A DNA stretch of 64,000 bases from Diphasiastrum complanatum (GCA_029204225.1 CM055102.1:25956922-26020921); one strand, 5' to 3'; counted from the first letter of the stretch, positions 37,241-48,928 are shown. A program made the numbers and translations. Notes: generated by a model not told the origin, from the letters alone.

Positions 37241-37810
37241 GCCTCCACCTGCAAGTAAGGATCTGCAAGCCTCCAAGAATCTCTCCTCCACCTGTGTCCC
37301 TACTCTTTAAACAAAAAGATAGATAACAAGCTGGCCTCAAGTATTCACCACCCAACCATAGCTAGAACCAAACTCCAAGCAAGACCTATCTAGCACCCCC
37401 TTGCCAACCATAAACAAATCACAAGCATACACAACACTCCATAGCATACTCAAGATTAAGCATACTACCACAAGAAAGCACTCTACACACTAGTAGCAAC
37501 ACTAGAGCATAAGCCAAGCAATTCTACCTCCACCTGCAAGTAAGGATCTGCAAGCCTCCAAGGATCTCTCCTCCACCTGTGTTCCTACTTTTTAAACACA
37601 AAGATAGATAACAAGCTGGCCTCAAGTATTCACCACCCAACCATAGCTAGATCCAAGCTCCAAGCAAGACCCATCTAGCACCCCCTTGCTAACCATAAAA
37701 AAATCACAAGCATACCACAACACTCCATAGCATACTCAAGATTAAGCATACTACCACAAGAAAGCACTCTACACACTAGTACCAACACTAGAGCACAAAC
37801 AATTCTATAA
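37241..37810. repeat. 285-bp tandem duplication
   Basis: Two copies starting CCTCCACCTGCAAGTAAGG at 37,242 and 37,527, very similar over their length (CAAGCTGGCCTCAAGTATTC, CACTCCATAGCATACTCAAG in both). Non-coding. Confidence 0.9.
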
Positions 37811-38137
37811 GCATCACTACTCTCTTCCAAAGAGAACTAGATTCATTGGGTACTTCATTAGTAAGATGGGTAACAACGAGCCAAAGTTCAATAGAGATGG
37901 GTGCCAAGAAGTTTACGGATGGAAGGCTCCAAAGCTTATGGGCAGTTTTGGCAGATTTAACCTCAATAATATGAGCAGGTACCAAAGGTACTTGACAACT
38001 CTTGGCTTTACAAAGACAGACTGATGGTCGTGGTCGGCTTCACAAATTTCTTACGAGAAAGACTCTAGTTGGGAAGCATTATCTTCATCAAGGTCTTTGG
38101 TAACGATCAAAGGGTGAGGTGAAAGTCAAGGCACCAT
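37788..38137 (-). other. Segment a, copy 1 of the segmental duplication
   Basis: About 300 bp matching 51,560-51,960 in the same orientation (shared GGATGGAAGGCTCCAAAGCTTAT and CGAGAAAGACTCTAG). On the minus strand it reads KTAHKLWSLPSVNFLAPISI, also open in the other copy. I do not recognise the protein. Confidence 0.6.
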
Positions 38138-40236
38138 TTTAATATGATCACCAAGATTATTTATACCAAATTTACTAGTCCACAATTGCTTACCACTAGC
38201 AATCTGCATTACATACTTGTTGAACTTGAAACTAATGAGGCCAAATACTCTTGTATGGATATAAGTGTCCTTCAAGGATGATTCACTCACTCTCATACAA
38301 GGTTCACAATATGCCTCTTTGAAAATGAAGTCAAAATCTTTCAACTTATGAATGAAAATGTCATGCTTACTTCTAGCACACTCAAGAGCAAGTAGATATT
38401 ACAACCACCTTTCATTCCATACTTTAGAATTCAAAGGAACTTCATTACAAAACTCAGCAAATGAAGTACAAAATGTACCTCCCTTTCCAACTTGCCTTTC
38501 CTTGTCCACAAAAATGAGCATTGATAGCTCCATCTTTGCTCTTTTGGCTCTCCTTGGAATAGTTGAAGCTCTCAAATTTTGCCTCTCCTCTTGATCAAGC
38601 TCCTCCTTGATCTCAACCATATCTTTGCCAATATGATTGTTAGAGGATTCGTCATTCAATATTACAAACATTGTGGCTCTACCATCTCTCTTTGTGCTAG
38701 CAAAATGTACATCCAAATGAATCAACTTAAGAGGATGAGCAGTCTTAGTGATAGTGTTAGAGAAAGGCAACCTATGTGCTTTAGCCAAAGCACATGCTTC
38801 ACAAACCTTTCCTCATGAGTCCATGGATATTGGAAGGCCTAGAGCAAGCTCCTCCTTGCACATGACTTCCATGAACTTGGTGTTGATGTGACCAAGCCTC
38901 TTGTGCCACAAATCATTTGTGGTCATCTTGTCCTCCTTGGCTACTATCACAAATTGGTTAGGATCAACAAAAGCATCAAGCTTAAACAACCTCTTAAACC
39001 TTCTTCTTCTTGCTATGATCGTCCCATTCTTCTTGATGTTGCATATATTAGTAGAGAACTCCACAATGAAACCATGATCTAAAAGTTGGCCAACCCTAAG
39101 CAAATTCTTAGTGATGCTAGGAATGAAGAGAACACAATCTATCTTAGTCTTCTTGGAAGATCCTAAGCATAAGGGAATGGATCCCGCACCTTCAACTTTA
39201 CATTCATGATCATTTGTTGTAAAAATGGAGTTTATAGGTCCTACATAAGGTGTGAGTTGAGAAAAATATTCTCTTCTACCCGACAATGTGGGAGCTAGCC
39301 CCACTATCTATCCACCAAGGATATTCACCTTTGACATTTGATGATAAAAAAGTTGACATCATGAGTGAGTCCTCATGATAACTCTCTTCCTCCTCTTGTC
39401 CAATGTTGGCTTGACTTTGATTTTGCTTCCTCTTGAAGCATGCCAAGGCATAGTGTCCCATCTTGCTACAATAGTAGCACTTGATCTTTGATTTTTCCAT
39501 CTTGGGCTTGACTTATGATGATGGTGATGTAGATCCTCCTTGATCTCCATCCTTTGCTTGCTCCTCCCTTGCTCTTTGCTTTGCCTTTGCTCTTGAAAAA
39601 TAAGGTTTTGTCATCACCATCATTGATGGAGGGCCTCTTCATCCTTGATTTGATACGAGCCTTCCTACTCTCCTCGGCCATCAACACACTTTGAAGGTCT
39701 TCAAGTGTAGGCAAGTTTCCTATGATAACATAGCTTTGGACAAGGTTAGTAAAGTCACTACATAAGCCATTCAAAACTATTTGCACAAGCTCACTCTCTT
39801 TAATAGGTTCACCAACATAAGCAAGCTCTTTGTTCAAATCTTTTACTCTCAAAACAAATTGATGTCCACTCTCACTCTTCCCTTGGAAGCATTGAAGAAC
39901 TTGGTTCTTGAGGGAAAGTAATCTTGAGGTATTCTTGGACTCATAGATCTTTTGAAGAGTCTCTCAAGCCTCTTGGGCTGAGATACATGCTCCTACTTCC
40001 TTGAGCAAATCATTTTCAATATTCATTTTAATACAATGGAGTGCAATCTTGCACCTCTTCTTGTATTTAGTTACTTCTTGTGGATGGATTGGCTCATCTT
40101 CCTCTCCATTCACAATATCCATCAAATCTTGCATGACAAGGATGGATTCCATTCTTAACTTCCAAATTGAATAATTTGAAGAGTTCAATCTATCACTAGA
40201 ATCCAAAAGATAGGCACTTATGGACGCCATCTTCAA
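38138..40236 (-). pseudogene. Copia-like gag-protease-integrase head fused to an unknown ORF
   Basis: Read leftwards from Met 40,236 (MKMASISAYLLDSSDRLNSS). Gag with QIVLNGLCSDFTNLVQSY; zinc knuckle CYYCSKMGHYALAC near 39,470; protease WWIDSGASSHIVG near 39,290; GAG-pre-integrase LWHKRLGHINTKF near 38,900. The integrase opens with KAHRLPFSNTITKTAHPLKL and IHLDVHFAST...TMFVILNDESS, then runs in frame, without the catalytic core or any RT, into a Lys/Glu-rich stretch and an unknown sequence (GTFCTSFAEFCNEVPL, later SESSLKDTYIHTRVFGLISF and GKQLWTSKFGINNLGDH). Stops and frameshifts are present (near 39,970, 39,500, 38,810 and 38,400). The unknown part also occurs at 13,118-13,770. It is best read as a non-autonomous copia derivative. 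Confidence 0.75.
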
Positions 40237-41002
40237 AGATAGGGAGATAGATTGTACAAGATATGATCAGTACTAGCTATCCCACTCTCTTTGGGACTTG
40301 AAATGAATCACTCTTTGATTTCTCAACAAAATCTAAGGTGATCTTGAGCTTGATTAAGCTTCAAGATCCAAACTAGATCCAAACCTAGCTCAATTTACTA
40401 TAGATTTGATCAAAACTAGTCTCCTCCTTGATCTCAACTTCACAAGAAGGGTGAATCCACCTATACTGAACCAAAAGCACTTTATAGAACACAAATGTCT
40501 CACAAATAAAGCCTTCTGAATTCAAGTTTAATCACATTGACATATTCAATCACAAAACTATCCAAAACGAGCCAAAATGAAACACAATCTTCACTAGTTT
40601 TGCATTTCTTGATGAAGAAAATATCAAAACACTTGATCTGAACCTAAAAGGCGTATTTTAGGACCTTAAGAAGCCTAAGAACGACCTAATTTGGCTGATC
40701 CAAATTTTTAAAATGTGGTGGCATTCAAATCCTTATGAAAATCTCTACTATGAGACATGTACTCCAAGATTCAACTCATAAGAACTTTCTAATTTGGTTT
40801 GGTTGAATGGAAATGGATCAATCTCGGTTCCTGCAGCTATAACTCAGCAAAAAGAATTGCCTTTGATCTATTCTCACTCAAATAAAACCAAATTTGGAAG
40901 TACAATCACTAGATTAGCAAGTAGTGGCAAGGACAAAGCCAATACTACTCAAATCTAGAAACTAAGCTTGAGAAAATCAAATGTAAAGCTCACTTTTGAT
41001 TA

Positions 41003-41015
41003 GGCTCTAGTACCA
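41003..41015 (-). other. Copia-like primer binding site variant
   Basis: Minus strand TGGTACTAGAGCC, a two-base change from the usual TGGTATCAGAGCC, directly beside the LTR start at 41,016. Confidence 0.75.
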
Positions 41016-41706
41016 TGAAATTTTTTTACAACAAAATGAATTCCAATCAATCCTAAAAGTGAAGGAGGATGCACAAATCAAAGATCTAGATCAAACTATG
41101 AGCTAGAATCAAGACTAGTTACCAAAACTAGCTAATTTGGCATTTAACTCCACAATGGCCACATAGATTTGATCAAATAAATAAAAGTAAATTGCAGCAA
41201 GCTTCTCAGACTTGTAGTCAACTTCAGTACCTTCCAAAGCAATGCATAAAATCACTCACATCCAATAGCTATAACTCGCCACCCAAAGACAATGTTGATG
41301 GAAGTGGAAAAACTCAAGTTTTCTACATATTTGGATGGAGATCCCATCATACATTTATACATTTCAAGCTTGGATCTGAAAGTTTTAGGGCATATCTATA
41401 CTTATCATAACCTAACCCTAACATCTAACCTAATAGGTCATTGGATCCACCCTAATATGGATTAAAGATCTCAAGATCCAAAAACAATGTAAATAATGCT
41501 ATTTCTAGCTCCTAAAATTTCTCTGGCTTATCTAAGCACACTTTGGCCTCATTTCAAAGATGCTATCACAATGTAATATGAGGAATGAAGTCTTGGAAAA
41601 GCATCCTATGCTATTTGGCACATATGGCATCTCTTAACATGGCCATCTTGCCAATTACAATGCATGCGACCAAAATTGGTCAAGCTAGAATTGTGAAATT
41701 TCAACA
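41016..41706 (-). repeat. 5' LTR of the inverted half of the split copia-like element
   Basis: 691 bp, TGTTGAAATTTCACAATTC ... AAATTTCA on the minus strand. It is closely similar to the plus-strand LTR at 47,627-48,310. Outside it (41,707-41,711) the minus strand reads TCCCT, matching the CCCCT beside the other LTR with one change. Confidence 0.85.
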
Positions 41707-41711
41707 AGGGA

Positions 41712-43038
41712 AAGCAATACGAAATAAGGTAAGATTTCTGTTATGTCTTTGACTCAATAATCGTTGGCTAAATCCTCACCAACAAGTGAATGTGTGTGCT
41801 TGATGTGAATAGCTCACATAGATATGATAATTGTGGATTGGTTTAGAGTGCCTAGCTTCCAAAACAACTCCTGCGATTAGGCACTACCTCAGCCTCATAC
41901 ATGAGCAATTGTTGAGGTATGATACCAGAATCAACTTGATAATAATGCTTCTGGACAGTGAATACATGTTTGATAGGGAATCACTGATGACTATATACTT
42001 TTGACAAAGTTTTGGTGGATCTGTGGGCCACTGGCTAACAGATTTCTGTGGGTTGGTGGATCGCACTTCCACATGCTATTTGTAACACTTCAAGTGCTGA
42101 AATACTCATATACATTGGCGCCTACCTAATGCATGGAGACAGATGCGTATTGCATGATAGTTGATAAGAATGATCACCTTGTGCATGCATGATGTCTTTA
42201 TGATCGAGTTTTCTGCTCAAAATGAGCATGTAACTCTCTGCAAGAGGCCACCCTATAAGCAAATGATTTGCTTCAGTTGTATGCTAGGATACTAATGATG
42301 GATTTGAGATTGATTTTGCTTATTAAAACTGCAACTCATACGGATGACTATAACTTTAAGGAAGTTCTATGAAACATGTACAATGATGTTATGGGTTTGC
42401 TGGAATTTGAATAATGAACCATTAGGCAATGGTTTTATGGCACTTGAAGAAATGGTGACCTCTTGTAAACATGAATCACACTTGACCACATCAGAGTACC
42501 TTTCCTGAAAATAGACTGCACTACCATTAACCCATTACTTTCGGTTTGAAATCAATAGCACATAGGTGTTTCGCTTTATCAATTGGAGATGGGTAGCTTG
42601 CAGGAAATGGCTTTGCTCGCATCCATGTATGAAGCTATATGAAGTAACACCGTTATAAATTGCTTTTTTATCCAATTTTAGATTTGTGCAACACACATAA
42701 TGCGGTATGAGTCACGTACACATGGAGAATTCTAAGATGTGCTAAGATTGAATGTCTACGAAAATATAGTCCTAAAAATGTACATTTTACACTTGAAGTT
42801 GATTGGTTTATGATTTTAATAGCAGAAAATAAGGATAAAGCGGCTACTTTAGGTGAGCTATGTACTTGTGTAGAGTTCGACCTTGGCAGGCTTGTATGGC
42901 ATGGATTTCCCCGAACTATAAGGTGCTTGGACTCCTAACGGTTTCATGGGAGGTCCATGGAACTACTATGGCACGGATCTGCCCTAGTACCTAGCACTGA
43001 AGCACGGGTCAAGTCTCTTTGTATTTTGTGTATTATAG
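41712..43038 (-). other. Segment c, copy 1, first part (inverted)
   Basis: The reverse complement of 56,380-57,273. It adds a ~400-bp block (42,150-42,550) that copy 2 lacks and that is also found at 3,786-4,190. A plus-strand frame near 42,690-42,940 (VTYTW-I-RCAKIECL-KY-PKNVHFTLEVDWF) is also open in copy 2, so it was coding once. Its function is unknown. Confidence 0.65.
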
Positions 43039-43780
43039 GGCCTTGGCATTTTGCGAGTTTCTTTCCTGCCATCATCCAACAAAAAGATAGCACATGGTGT
43101 GCCACTATAGCACGCCGACGTGCTATCTTGGTTGGTTGCAAAAAAAATTTCTCATTTCATAGAGCACGCCGGCGTGCCATCTTTAAAGGTTGTAATTTTT
43201 TTTTAGTTGTTTTACTTGCACGTCGGCTTACTATGTTGGGAGGTTTAAATAAATATTCCAAAATAATATTTTACTCAAAATTTTGTTCTCAAATGTGTCA
43301 AAATAGCTTTTCTATTTTATAATTTACTTGGCTAGCACACCGGCATGCTAGCCGAATCAGCTCCAAAACGAAATCTATTTTTTCCAAAAGTTCTTAAAAA
43401 AAACTGCATGTTTTTGAAATAAAAAATTTGCAGGCTAACTTGACGCCATGCTAACTTTTACAACTTCGAGGACAATTTTTTTAAAATAAAAGTGAACTTG
43501 TATTTATAGAGTAACAAAGTATTTTGTGATGGACCTATTTAGAATTTGATGGATAGTCACATTTTTAAGTATGCATCAAACCATCATTCTTGTTATTAAA
43601 AATCATGTAGTGGCATAGAAAGAGTAGCACACCATGTGCTACCATTTTGTTGGAGCATGTCATGGAAGAAACTCGCAAAAAATTTACTCGCAGAGTAATG
43701 TGACCATATTACAATTTGACTTCAACATGTCCCTTTGGAAATTGGAATTACAAAGACTATAAATTTGACTTCACAACTAT
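43039..43780. repeat. Cluster of GC-rich palindromes in AT-rich DNA
   Basis: Five short inverted repeats sharing an AGCAC...GTGCT theme: about 43,108-43,124, 43,164-43,177 (perfect GCACGCCGGCGTGC), 43,219-43,232 (degenerate), 43,330-43,353 (arms GGCTAGCA/TGCTAGCC) and 43,624-43,642 (arms GTAGCAC/GTGCTAC). A sixth, weaker one is at 43,089-43,103. No ORF. Confidence 0.7.
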
Positions 43781-45248
43781 CAAGTCCATAAATTTTCCAA
43801 AAAAATTTGAGAGAGAAAGGTCTTAACAAAGTTTTTCCCTACTATAAGCTTAACTTTGTCATAAAAGGGGCCTATGATTTGATCTAAAAGGAATCCTAGC
43901 CTGCTTCTCAAAGATGCAACTATGCCAGACAGGGAGACCGACCTTACTAGAAGGATAGTCGAGATCAAGAACCATGGATTGTCTAGACATGTTCAAAACA
44001 GATGCATAATTCAAGTGTCCTAAGTGATGATGCCATAGTAATGCTTTATTGACTAGAACAGAGGTTTTCAAGGCTTCACTAGACTCAAAATAACAATGTG
44101 CCAATCTATATAAGTAACCTTGCCTCTTGCCGAGTGTAAGGATCTTATTACTCCTATCAATAATTTTTCATTGATCAGATTCAAATTCTACCTTATGACC
44201 TAAATCTGTAATTCTAATTACTGATAACAAATTTGTAGAGAGTTTAGGAAATATAAGACCTTTGATAGTAGTTTAGATTGATCATGCTGGAATCACAATC
44301 TTACAATACTTTTACCTTCAATAGTGTGAGTACTATTGTCACTAAGATGAACAAATTTCTTCGTGTTGTAAGGCGTGTAGGAGTTGAAAATCTCACGTTG
44401 ATTGGTCATGTGTTGAGTTGTTCCAGAATCAAGAAACCATGAACAGTTCAAAAATGCGCTTTGATCTTTAACCTTGAATGTGCCTTCGTCCACTTCGAAC
44501 TGGGGAGATGATAAAACTGTGTTTGCTTGTTGATCAGGTTGCTTGGTTGCATTCTTCGCTTGGAGAATTCGATAATCCTTGATCTCATGGTTATTGCACT
44601 TGCAATACTTGCAAAACATGCCGCTTAGGGCCTTTGTTGACATATAGAGCCTGAGAGGAGGAAGTAGACAAAGTGTCTTGACTTCTTCTATTGTCTTCTT
44701 GCAGCAACATAGTGATAACTCTAGTAAGAGCTAAATTTGAGTGTGTTGATATGATCATCACCCAAGTTTCATATGTAGAGGGAAAGCTTGAAAGCAATGT
44801 CATAATTGCGTCTTGATTGTCTATGACTGATCTGACAACAACCATCTGTTGCAAGAGATTCTTAAACTGGTTAATGTGACTATGAAGAGAATCACCATTA
44901 GACATCTTGAATGTGAAGAATTTCCTTCGTAGATGTAACTTAGTAGTTATGTCCCTTATGTCATATAGTGAGTTCAGGATGTCCCAAACATCTTTTGACA
45001 TTTTAGCTTCAGCTATGTGTCCAATCTGTGTATCTGATATATTGGGGATAATAAGCACGAAAGCTTTACCATCCTTCGATTTTCACTTTGAGTCTTCTAA
45101 GTCGTCTTCAGGTTTTACTTCTGTACCTGTAACAACATCCCATAACTCGTTGGCGATTAGCAAGGTCTTCATCTTAAATTTCCACAAATGATAATTATGA
45201 TCCATTCAACTTGTCTACAAAAAGACCAACTTTACTTTGAGAATCCAT
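43780..45248 (-). pseudogene. Ty1/copia gag-protease-pre-integrase relic
   Basis: Read leftwards from Met 45,248 (MDSQSKVGLFVDKLNG). Gag includes MSKDVWDILNSLYDIRD, LHSHINQFKNLLQQM and LLSSFPSTYETWVMI. A zinc knuckle near 44,600 (CKYCKCNNHEIKDY) has its last Cys changed to Tyr. The protease starts CSWFLDSGTTQHMTNQ near 44,420. The GAG-pre-integrase is ALLWHHHLGHLNYASV near 44,030. It has several frameshifts and stops, and nothing of the integrase core or RT remains. Confidence 0.85.
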
Positions 45249-45443
45249 CTGGAACTTAGTCTGTTGATTGTATCGATGACACTAAGATGTAGTAATGAAA
45301 ACAACAGGAAATCAATTCTCTGATACTGAAATGATGAAAGGAACCGAAGAATATGATATCAATTTGATATCGCGAAAGATATCAAGTATTAGAGCTTTTG
45401 CTCTGATATCGAAATAGTATTAGGCCCTGAAGAAGAATCAACA

Positions 45444-45454
45444 CTCTGATACCA
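45444..45454 (-). other. Primer binding site of the short-LTR copia
   Basis: Minus strand TGGTATCAGAG, directly abutting the 81-bp LTR. Confidence 0.85.
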
Positions 45455-45535
45455 TGTCGGAAATTTTTGATAGGCGTAGTCATGCATTGGAAGTAGAAAC
45501 TTTTCGCATTACATTATCCATCCTAATTTCCGACA
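45455..45535 (-). repeat. 81-bp copia LTR
   Basis: Begins TGTCGGAAATT and ends AATTTCCGACA, an 11-bp perfect terminal inverted repeat with TG/CA ends. The PBS abuts its inner end and a copia gag starts 200 bp further in. An LTR this short attached to a coding copia element is unusual. Confidence 0.75.
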
Positions 45536-45569
45536 TCCATTTGGTAGAGATCTCTACTTTATAGGATCT

Positions 45570-45910
45570 AGACCTTGATTGGTGAGGAGATTTTGACCAA
45601 CTATGCACTTACCAAGCATGACTCTAGGAAATAGACTAGGGTTTCATTTTAGGGCAAAATTGGTGAATTAACTTCCTTATTACATGCTGGAAATTCACCT
45701 AACTTTACAAAGGAATTGAGTTTTGCTATGTATTCCAAGCTCCCATAGTGAGAAAATAAATTATTTTTGGAGCTCATTGGCAATCTCGAGTTTCTACTCT
45801 CTATGTACATTGATTTTGAAAACCAAATGAAATCATCAATTCGTGGACTTAAAAAACTGTTCTAAATCTATACAGTAGACTGCTTTTCACATGTGTGGGC
45901 TCAGATTTGA
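45570..45910. repeat. Copia LTR fragment
   Basis: Reverse-complement-like match to part of the LTR at 4,537-5,234 (shared phrases around CATGACTCTAGGAAATAGACTAGG and CACATGTGTGGGCTC). Incomplete at both ends. Confidence 0.55.
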
Positions 45911-45917
45911 GTCACCG

Positions 45918-46833
45918 CATCTGCACTTAAAGCAAGGTCTTTTCCAGTTCCAAATTCTAGCTTGATGCAGGCTCATCCTATTGAAGCCAGTGTCAAAAAT
46001 GGTTTTATGAGAGGTCCATGGGACTAGTATGGCACGGATCTACCCTAGTACCTAGCACTGAAGCACGGGTCAGGTCTCTTTGTATTCTGTGTATTATAAG
46101 ATGGCTTCTTATGTGAGCTTAATATATTCGGTTCGCCCTTATACTGATCAGTATGGCATTCATCCTGATACGGTTTTGTCTTAGGATAGAATGTATTTCT
46201 ATTAATGAAATTCATGATAAGGAGGATGAGACGTATAATGTATATTTGCAATCAAGCTGATAAGATAGTGAATCTTGTTTCAGACATGGATAACAACTGA
46301 TGCTCAACTTGCTTTATGGTGTGCTGTAAGACTTTATACAATTTTGTTCCTACTTGTTATGCTATAAATTAAAGGGTTCAAAGGGTTTGGTCTTGACTTG
46401 TCAAGAGCGACTATGTGAAATCTTTTTACTCTCTTTGCATCTTTTTAAGATGCAACCCCGACTATCCTTTAGTCGGGGTATTACCAAACCTTTACTTTTA
46501 CTTGTATTTTATGGCTAACTAGTCCATAGAATGGTTTCATGATGCAGTTGCACTTGGTTATCGGGATCCCCTTCCTCCTCCTAACCCCTTTATTCAGACT
46601 GCCATTTGTTGCATGAGGAAAGTTGTTGAGGTTCACAATCTTATTTCTTCTACTAATATAGCTACATGTAACGTTGCTGGCCCTTATGATAAGATCTTTT
46701 GCCTTGTTGACTTAATGACTACCTTGGATTGGATCAAGATTTATATGGATTTCATTAAAAAGAAGGATACCCTAAGCATAGTCGAAAGTATCTTTATTGA
46801 CCTCCCTAACGAAAATTTAAAACAAACTCCTTG
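45918..46833 (+). pseudogene. Segment c, copy 1, second part, with exon-like ORF
   Basis: Resumes segment c after the copia interval. The first 100 bp (45,998-46,101) repeats 42,938-43,038. From about 46,540 the plus strand reads HDAVALGYRDPLPPPNPFIQ, then VVEVHNLISSTNIATC, KIFCLVDLMTTLDWIKIYMD and IVESIFIDLPNE. The same protein is encoded on the minus strand of copy 2, where the hAT splits it after ...KDTLNIV. I do not recognise the protein. The 8 bp at 46,770-46,777 are the empty target site of that hAT. Confidence 0.6.
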
Positions 46834-47522
46834 AGAGTCTTGAAGAAGATCATGGTTTGGATCCATGTTTTCATCATCAACACAAAGAGGGAGTGAACAT
46901 GATGAAGAAAAAAGACATCAAGGAGGAACCCGAGAAGGAGCAATTGTCTCAAGGCAAAAGAGACCTGAATCTACATCAATATGAAGGTTTGGATAAAGAG
47001 AAAGGAGCATCAAGGAAGTTTATCCATATCTCCCCTTACTCATCTTATTTTTTGTTTGATAAAAAACATGTCATGTATTTGACAAAGTCCTTTGATGATG
47101 CTAGTATGAACAATGTTTTTCATCCTATATCTTATGATGATGAAATAGTGATCATTACTACTTTGATTGGAGTTTCAAATATGTATTCAAAGGCCTCATC
47201 TTGTGACCCATTCACTCTTGAATTTCCAAGGAATGAAGACCTTTATTGGAAGGATGCCAAGTTGGAGTTCATTGTTTTGGTGGATAAAGTCAAGATTGTG
47301 AGATTTCAAGCTTTGGTTGTATGTGCTTCATACAAAAGTTGGATCTTATGGAAAGCTGTTGTTTTTCATGTTTCTTTTGAGGAGGAGACTCACATTTTGC
47401 AGCCCAAGGTGATCACTCAGCAACCTACCAAAGACAAAGCTTGGATCTTGAAGACAACCTTTATGGAGCTCACTACATTTGACAACTTGGAGCTCAAATT
47501 ATGTTTTTATTGTAATGAGTAA
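46834..47522 (+). CDS. Unrecognised 221-codon ORF at the 3' end of the split copia-like element
   Basis: Open from Met 46,857 to TAA after LCFYCNE. Codons in the same frame continue upstream (ESLEEDHGLDP) past a stop to the inversion breakpoint near 46,834. The N-terminal third is Lys/Glu-rich; the rest is mixed (KFIHISPYSSYFLFDKKHVM, ASSCDPFTLEFPRNEDLYW, WKAVVFHVSFEEETHIL). It lies 105 bp before the 3' LTR, where RNase H would be expected, and has no RNase H motif. By position it is the partner of the unknown ORF at 12,825-13,770. Confidence 0.45.
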
Positions 47523-47616
47523 TCATACTCACTACATACATCAAGAACCTGTTAATTATGCTGTTTTTATGCATGTAATTATTATTGATCCAGGATAGTC
47601 TCATCAAGCTAAATTG

Positions 47617-47626
47617 TGAGGAGGAG
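47617..47626 (+). other. Polypurine tract before 3' LTR
   Basis: GTGAGGAGGAG immediately precedes the LTR start TGTTGAAACA, as expected for plus-strand priming. Confidence 0.7.
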
Positions 47627-48310
47627 TGTTGAAACAATTCTAGCTTGACCAATTTTGGCCAAATGCATTGTAATTGGCAAGATGGCCATGTAAATAGATG
47701 CCACACATGCCAAATAGCATAGGATGCTTCCCAAGACTTCATTTCTCATATTACATTGTGATAGCATTTGAAATGAGGCCAAAGTGTGCTTAGATAAGCT
47801 AAAGAAATTCTAGGAGCTAAAAATAGCATGTTTTACATTGTTTTTGGATCTTGAGATCTTGACCCCATATTAGGGTGGATCCAATGACCTATTAGGTTAG
47901 ATGTTAGGGTTAGGTTATGATAAGTACAGAGATGCCCTAAAACTTTTAGATCCAAGCTTGAAATGTATAAATGTATGATGGGATCTCCATCCAAATATGA
48001 AAAAAAATCAAGTTTTTTCACTTCCATCAACATTGTCTTTGGGTGGCGAGTTATAGCTATTGGATGTGAGTGATTTTATGCATTGCTTTGGAAGGTACTG
48101 AAGTTGACTACAAGTCTGAGAAGCTTGCTGCACTTTATTTTTATGTATTTGATCAAATCTATGTGGCCATTGTGGAATTAAATGCCAAATTAGCTAGTTT
48201 TGGTAACTAATCTTGATTCTAGCTCATAGTTTGGATCTAGATTTTTGATTTGTGCATCCTCCATCTCTTTTAGAATTGGTTGGGATTCATTTTGCTGTAC
48301 AATTTTTTCA
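47627..48310 (+). repeat. 3' LTR of the split copia-like element
   Basis: 684 bp, TGTTGAAACAATTC ... CAATTTTTTCA. It is the plus-strand partner of the inverted LTR at 41,016-41,706. The next 5 bp, CCCCT, continue into segment d, which in copy 2 (57,274 on) is directly joined to segment c with a single CCCCT. Confidence 0.85.
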
Positions 48311-48366
48311 CCCCTCATGACTACTCTTCCGAATGGATCTCTCCTCGTCCAATTCGAATAAGGTCG

Positions 48367-48369
<3 letters not shown>

Positions 48370-48455
<86 letters not shown>
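48370..48455. repeat. (GA)n array, ~86 bp
   Basis: Pure GA dinucleotide at the left of segment d unit 1. Confidence 0.95.
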
Positions 48456-48459
<4 letters not shown>

Positions 48460-48756
48460 TGGAAGTTAGGATTGTGTAATCTCCTTATTTATAGCAACTA
48501 GAGAACACTTAGGTGCACTAAGTGCAAGTAAATGTCCACCGTTAGATTGAATCCCCATAATGTGCACTAATCTTAGCCATTCAAGGAATTTCAAGTTTCT
48601 CACCATTTAAAAAAAAAACTTTTTCTAGGTCATCCAACTTAGTGTAGCAAATTAAGGCAATTACATGACTTTGGTTTCGAAGGGACAAAGACTTCCAACA
48701 ATATCTCGTGGAACAATTATAGTGAAATATGTGTAAAACAGAGTCCATGAGGGGGG

Positions 48757-48928
<172 letters not shown>

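Noticed and set aside
42938..46101. 100-bp direct repeats around the short-LTR copia read as a target-site duplication
   Set aside because: Far too long for a copia target duplication (5 bp); more likely a recombination or duplication product.
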